Below are positions 58,601-64,000 of a DNA stretch of 64,000 nt, one piece after another. The first letter of the stretch is position 1; every line of letters begins with the position of its first letter. A program made the translations under genes and the position numbers. This stretch comes from Onchocerca lupi (Eukaryota > Nematoda > Chromadorea > Rhabditida > Onchocercidae), in assembly GCA_028564675.1 (NCBI GenBank), contig JAOVVO010000092.1, positions 107,841 through 171,840 on the forward strand. Reading direction: 5' to 3'. The notes under the pieces were generated by a model that was not told where the DNA came from, ran no database searches, and saw only the letters and a program-made list of their open reading frames with translations.

Positions 58601-60351
58601 ATCTTAATCCTAAATGTGTGTATGTGCACGCGCATACTTCGATATTTGAAATACATATCTGATAATAAATTTCAAAAGATAAAAGAAGGTCTAACTTGAC
58701 GGTCACCAATGGTGCCATTAGCTGGCGCCGAAGCAATGTCGATGCCAAGATCTTTCAAATCGGATACTTTTACAGGCAACACAGAATCCAGAAAGATATC
58801 TTTTACTATATCACGAATCAGAAACAAATAATCATGACCGTATATACGCTCATTCAATTGAACATTATTCTGAAAAAAATTATCATCATTAAAAAGATTA
58901 TAACCAGAAGCTAAGCCCTCCAACTGATTGAATTCTACTCTAACCCATCATTTTGAACAAAGACATGACATGAACTTTGTTAAATTTGTTTTTCAATATA
59001 ATAGGTATTTTTTGGAACTAACTTCGTTCTGCAACATCTCTTTTTGTTTAGCAATATATTCCTGTTTTTTCCTCTCTCGCGCAGCTTCAGGACTTTCCTC
59101 TACTTCAGAAAATTTCTCATCTTTTTCGGTTTCTTCTTCATGTAATATTTCAACAACAGAATGACCCCTGAAAAAAAAAAGCGATTGTTGAAATAATCAA
59201 TTTATGGTATTTATATTTTGATTGTCACAGTAAAATGATTTCTCAAACTTGATTCGAGAAAAAAACTTACCTTCTCTCTTCATTGTCGATTCAAGAACGA
59301 AAAAAGCGGTTTTTTCAACTCCTATCATTAAAAAATAAAAAAGCATTGACTTACTGCATTGAAAGCAGACGAATGTTATCATCAGTGTCTGCTCCCTGGA
59401 ACGACTCATGTTTTTGATGTTCTTCTTCATCTTCATCTTCTTCATCATCTTCTTGACACTGCTCTTGTTTCGCCAATTCATCTGTTACTATGACAGCAGT
59501 TCCCACAATTTGTTCCGTATCATCTTTCGTAATGACCGGTGTCACCATTTCAATATTCTGTCGAGATTCCTTTTCCTGCTTGTTATCTTGTTTAATTCGT
59601 TCATCTAATTCTAAATAGGTATTATATAGGAGATAGTCGAACTTAATACATCAACTTATAAAGCAGTAGAAGTTTTGTAAGTTGATTATTATTTTTTTTT
59701 CTTTTTACAATAGGCATTATTTCGCAAAATTTCTCGTGAATATCTATTTATATATTTTTTCCTACATTTTGTTTGATTACTCAAACAAACCTTGCGGTTT
59801 AACTGATATAATCGATTCATTTCCTTCTACTGATTTCGGTACTTCTACGACTGAAGCTTTTGTTTCGTCTACCGACAGTTCAGGTGGAGCACTCCTTTCA
59901 ATCTTAAACATAAGATATGTAAATGAAGATTTGCAAAAAAAAAAAAAAAGAAAAAAGGAAAAAAAAAACTTATTAAATATTTAAAAGTAATCAACTCAAA
60001 ATCTTTTATAAAAACAAAACACAGTGGTGAATCTTGATTCATTACCCACAGCTCCATATTTGTTGGAAACTGATACCTCCTTAGATGGTAGTATTATAGT
60101 TGATTCTGGAGGAGCTGACGTCGACGGCCGTGGCACTACATTAACGACTGCATCGTTTTGCACTGCTTGCACCGGAAGAGGTGCAGCATTGATCGTAGGT
60201 GGTGGAGTAGATATCACGGAAGTGACAGCATTAGTTCCACCTAACACTGATTGCGCAACTTGCATTGTAAATTTCTGAGATGCATTTGAAGGAAACGATG
60301 ATGATTGCTCACGTTTCACGTCCTGTCCTGACGATGGAGCTCTCTTGCCAC
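52635..60351 (-). CDS. ifg-1: Eukaryotic translation initiation factor 4G (5' end not found)
   Basis: Scaffold joining eIF4E, eIF4A and eIF3 in cap-dependent initiation. Nineteen exons in phase: 60050-60351, 59791-59902, 59355-59610, 59023-59167, 58696-58869, 58375-58455, 58052-58111, 57846-57950, 57466-57641, 56941-57097, 56109-56282, 55546-55818, 55132-55236, 54830-55031, 54321-54547, 53998-54231, 53516-53721, 52977-53199, 52635-52787; about 1120 residues. Order: Pro/Ser-rich N-terminus, acidic region, eIF4E-binding motif YGHDYLF near 58842 (YxxxxL-hydrophobic), LHKAENAWKP, MIF4G domain (VRSLLNKLTP, EEPNFCALYS, MLGNIGFIGQLF, RVRFLILNLIDLRN, KWVPR), Arg/Ser/Gly-rich linker, and MA3 domain. 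The stop comes soon after MA3, with no W2 domain. The first exon shown begins in phase 1, so upstream exons exist; its donor (60049 or 60045) is uncertain. Confidence 0.93.
56004..56140. repeat. 60-bp duplication spanning an exon end and splice donor of eIF4G
   Basis: 56081-56140 (the real end of the MIF4G exon plus its donor) is repeated at 56004-56063 with 3 differences in 60. The copy lies in the following intron (transcribed direction) and carries the same coding end and a GTTAAT donor-like site instead of GTTAGT. Confidence 0.9.
56478..56503. repeat. 26-base T homopolymer in an eIF4G intron
   Basis: Uninterrupted T-run on the plus strand between exons 56109-56282 and 56941-57097. Confidence 0.95.
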
Positions 60352-63077
60352 CTGCAAATATAAAATCCACATATATTTCTGGAAAAGAAAACAAAATGAA
60401 ACTTTTCACAATTTCTTTTTTACGGAACAATTATCAACGCATGCAAAGAAAAAGAATATTTTAAAACACTTTCAGCTCTCCGCTTTTTATTCTTCCTCTT
60501 CTCTATCAAAGCAAGATATCGATGACCTATTTTCGTTCAAAAATTTCTTCTTACAATTTTAGGAGCAGGATCAATAATATTGAGATGATAGATGAAAATC
60601 AAAGACTCAAAATAATGACCAATTCAAAAAAAAAAAAAAACGATAGGCAATCCGTTCTAATACTTCCTATTTCAAGTTTATGAGTTCTAAATGAAAATCT
60701 AAACTTTCTATCATGTAAACGTGATTAAATAATCAAAAGGTGAACGATTCAAGAAAACTCGTAAATCTAATATATCCTCTTAAAAAGCATTTAAACACTG
60801 TACTCCCATCCCGTTCTTTCTTCCCAGGAAAATAACATCTCATGAAATCTGAAGCGGACTACTATTATTATCACTATTCAGAGCTTTACAACTATGAGTA
60901 ATTTATGAAATAGTCCACGAATAGGTGCAAAAAAAGCATAAATTTACATTAAACAGTTATACACAATATTAAGATAAAATGAGAAAAGAGCACTTAAAAT
61001 TGTTGCAAAATGACTTTTCACCCACACTTATATTCTCAAAATTAAAAATTTTGAAATTACTTCTGAGCGGAAGATGATCTTAAACATTTTTAATATCTTC
61101 GGTTGATAAGCAATAACAAATTCCCCCAGGAAATCTAACAACTGTTGATATTATTACTGAGTGAGTCATCCTTATTTCAGCTCTTTTCAGTTATCTTCGT
61201 TATTTCTGTGCTGATAAGTGAAATAACACAATTGCAAAAAATGACTGATAAAAAAAATGGAAAATTACATGCCATTAAATTTTCCATAACAGTGCCTTAC
61301 TGAAAATTTATTCCTAATCTTTCTCTTCATCACAGATGATTTAATGAGATGAAAAACAGGAGCAGACACTAGATGAGATGAATGAAACATTTTGCTATTG
61401 CTCTCATCTGCTTTTGTTTTTACTTCGGCAGCTATTGTTTTTCACATTTCAACTACAGTTTCATCAGTCCTATATACAACGAAAAAAGAAGAAAATTTAA
61501 CTCCCAATTTTAATAACAACATTACCAAAAGAGCCATTTTTTTCTCCTCAATCAATCCATAGCAAAATATCATTCCTCTCCTTCTCTTCACTAAAGTGAC
61601 GAAGTTACATCCATAGTGACATCGATAAAAAATGCGCCCATAGCTGCGTAGATGAACAGCATTGGTTACAGCCGCAATAACGGCCTATTACTTCTCGAAC
61701 TACTGATAGTCTGAATAATTTCATTTCTATTTAACGTTCTCCCTCACTCTCTTCCCCATTTCGACTTATCTCTTCTTGCTGTCATACTTTTAAGTTTACC
61801 CATTTATAAATAGCAACAATATATTGTACTACCGCAGCTCCTAGCTCTCTTCAACTGATATCACTATATTTATTTTTCCCATAACTAAAACTTCTCAAAA
61901 AATATACCATACCCTCGAGAATTTGATATTTCATCCCAATCTTTCCTACTTTATAATTAGAAAAAGATAAATAACGTAATTCAATCAAAAATCATAAATA
62001 TATAATACTTTTTCTCAGCTTTTATACTGCTACTAGTATCGTTGTTCTTCAACATTTCCAAATACTACTTGTATTTTTGCATGCCTATATATCAGCTTGC
62101 TAAATGACTCGTTACTTGTCTATATGATATTTGTCAACCTGCCTGCTCATTTACATAAATGCTTTCTTATCCAACTGTCAACTTGCTTATTTCTTTTTTC
62201 TTTGCATTTCGCTTGTTTTATTTCCTAAGATAAAAAGAAATTGTAGTAAGCTTAAAAAGAGTGATAGCGAAAACATTAAGAAATAAATGCAAAAAAAATT
62301 CCATATTTGAATACATAATTGTCAAACAATATATGAATAATAATGAATTCATACGCTCGAAACAATATGCCAATTAATCGAGTCAATATGGTTTCAGTTG
62401 TCGCTTTTATCTTTAATATAATCCTATGATATCTAAATTATAATTTTTATCTACTTTTAATTATCTAAAACAGCGACTTCAGAGAGAAATTTCTAACTCA
62501 GTAATATTTGCCGACCCTTCTGATCTGTTTCTACTGTCATCTTTTTCCTAGGACTTCGACAGTTTTCATGATAGGTGACAAAGATAACTTCTCAAAATGT
62601 ATCATCTATATTTTCAGATATCGGAAATATCGGAATTATTCATATATTAAACGCACTGCATTTCTCGGTGGCGCAAGATAATACAGTAATAATGACTACG
62701 AATCAGCCCGTTCGAAAGGAAGCCATAATATCAGCTTATTTATGTCTGCATCTAATAGAAAAAATTACCACAGATCAAACTAATAAAGTTATGTTTACAT
62801 AAAAAACGCCAAAGAAAACGACTTTTTGCATTAATCTTCTTTTTATTCATATTTATTTGCGCCTTAGTCTATATATCCCATCACTGCCGATTCTTTTGTC
62901 AATTATTCGATAAAGATACACTGCGCTAGTGAATTATCAAAGTTAATCGAACTAAAATTCTTCTGCCTGATTTTTATCAAGATTATTTTCATTTTCATCA
63001 TATTTTTCCTCCATAAACTCTGTACCATTCTTAAATGCACAAACTTAAAACTAAATGAGTGCATAATGATATATATC

Positions 63078-63143
63078 ATGACGTATTACATGAATACATT
63101 CAATCATATTATGACGTATTGCATGAATACATTCAATCATTTT
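63078..63143. repeat. 33-bp tandem repeat, two units
   Basis: Units 63078-63110 and 63111-63143 both read ATGACGTATT(A/G)CATGAATAC and continue with attcaatcat. They differ at a few positions. Confidence 0.9.
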
Positions 63144-63960
63144 GTAAACAATCATTAACTGCTTCTGCGAAATTTTAAGAAACAATCTGAGGAAAAAGAA
63201 ATAATCGTCCTTAATAATTTTCAGCAAAACATCGAATGAATCCGCGTGTTGTTGACTTGGATTCATTCATACATTTCTCAACAACTTTTCTTTTTGCTGA
63301 TGATTTGAAAATTATTTAGTGAATCCACTTCCGGATATTACATGGACTTCACTTCTAATAATTTCCTCAGGTAGGTGTTGACTATCCACTATTATGATTA
63401 CCAAAATAAATCTGCACTGCAGTGAACTGGAAATACCAACTATTATCATTCACTAAATATCTATTATATCTATTATATGAATAATAATATGAGAATACTA
63501 TCTAAGTCAACAACAAACTCGAACTCTACGAATCCTTCTTCCAATTTGTGCTTTTTGATCAGTTCCTGATCTTGAAACAAAGACTTACAAAAGAATATTC
63601 ATAGATCATTGATCTATAATCAAATTCAAGAGAAAAAAAAAAATGAATTACCGGGGAAATTGGCAATGAAAGTGCACAATTAGAACATGTGTGGGGAAAT
63701 TGGACACAGTATTTCATGAATTTTATTTCCTATAAATATTATACCACTTGCATCTACATAATTGAATCTATTTCCTATTTTTCTGTATCAGTAAAGGGAA
63801 GAGAAGGAAAGATAGTGATCGGAACGAAGAGATCTGTTAACCGTTGAAAATTTCGATGATGAAAAAATGAATTAAGACGAAATACTAATGTTGACTAATT
63901 ACTGTATTTTGCCTGATATTCGACTGCCTCAAATTTCAGGTCGATAGAATCAATTACATG

Positions 63961-63961
<1 letters not shown>

Positions 63962-63990
<29 letters not shown>
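63962..63990. repeat. (TA)n microsatellite
   Basis: About 14 TA units at the right edge of the window, likely polymorphic. Confidence 0.95.
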
Positions 63991-63993
<3 letters not shown>

Positions 63994-64000
63994 TATTATA

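Larger units (their letters stand above)
60352..64000. other. Intron or upstream region of eIF4G, no supported exon
   Basis: The missing 5' exons of eIF4G should lie here or beyond the right edge. I find no Pro/Gln-rich exon with the needed phase. A minus-strand open stretch of 42 codons at 63473-63598 (FQDQELIKKHKLEEGFVEFE) and a plus-strand open frame at 62575-62802 look slightly protein-like but have no support. Confidence 0.5.

Noticed and set aside
60024..60278. Plus-strand 84-codon ORF
   Set aside because: Exact antisense shadow of an eIF4G exon.

Overview
The window is nuclear DNA from a nematode, most likely a clade III filarial-type (spirurid) worm. The evidence is strongly AT-rich DNA with long homopolymers, genes split into many short exons by introns of roughly 35-1800 bp with TTTCAG-type acceptors, spliced-leader-style acceptors just before two start codons, and a nematode-type class 2 lipase (LIPS). 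No bacterial operons, tRNAs, rRNAs or CRISPR arrays were found. Species cannot be fixed by eye. Most open frames of 60-110 codons are shadows or noise, so gene models were built by joining exons with matching phase and protein homology.

Layout: (1) 216-2590, minus: N-terminal exons of glycogen synthase, running off the left edge. (2) 2.6-8.4 kb: gene-poor, with a GT microsatellite, a 60-bp tandem duplication, a 75-bp repeat pair and one doubtful ORF. (3) 8446-12129, plus: complete 13-exon aminoacylase-1. (4) 12.1-17.4 kb: gene-poor, with one possible coding relic. (5) 17401-22942, plus: type I membrane protein with an LDL-receptor class A repeat, a long Ser/Asn-rich stretch and a juxtamembrane EGF module. 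(6) about 24096-26700, plus: unrecognised, probably disordered Ser/Thr-rich protein. (7) 28484-31080, plus: VIP36/LMAN2-type cargo lectin. (8) 32690-39665, plus: secreted protein with five fibronectin type III domains. (9) 42467-44219, plus: secreted class 2 lipase whose nucleophile serine is replaced by alanine. (10) 45805-48290, plus: wrecked lipase paralogue whose first exon is split by a 534-bp solo LTR. (11) 48.4-52.6 kb: repeats and gene-free sequence. (12) 52635-60351, minus: eIF4G with eIF4E-binding motif, MIF4G and MA3 domains, its 5' end not found. (13) 60.4-64 kb: no convincing exon.

The genes are not an operon or a single pathway: glycogen synthesis, N-acyl amino acid hydrolysis, early secretory cargo transport, extracellular or membrane proteins, and translation initiation. 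From memory, the C. elegans glycogen synthase and eIF4G genes both lie on chromosome II, which would fit a conserved chromosome arm; this was not checked. The most interesting signals are the lipase pair (an intact gene without its catalytic serine beside a broken copy that kept it), the solo LTR, a TIR-bounded repeat family with a GC-rich tail, a 332-bp MITE-like element, two intronic hairpins that embed a splice-acceptor-like motif, and a duplicated splice donor in eIF4G.
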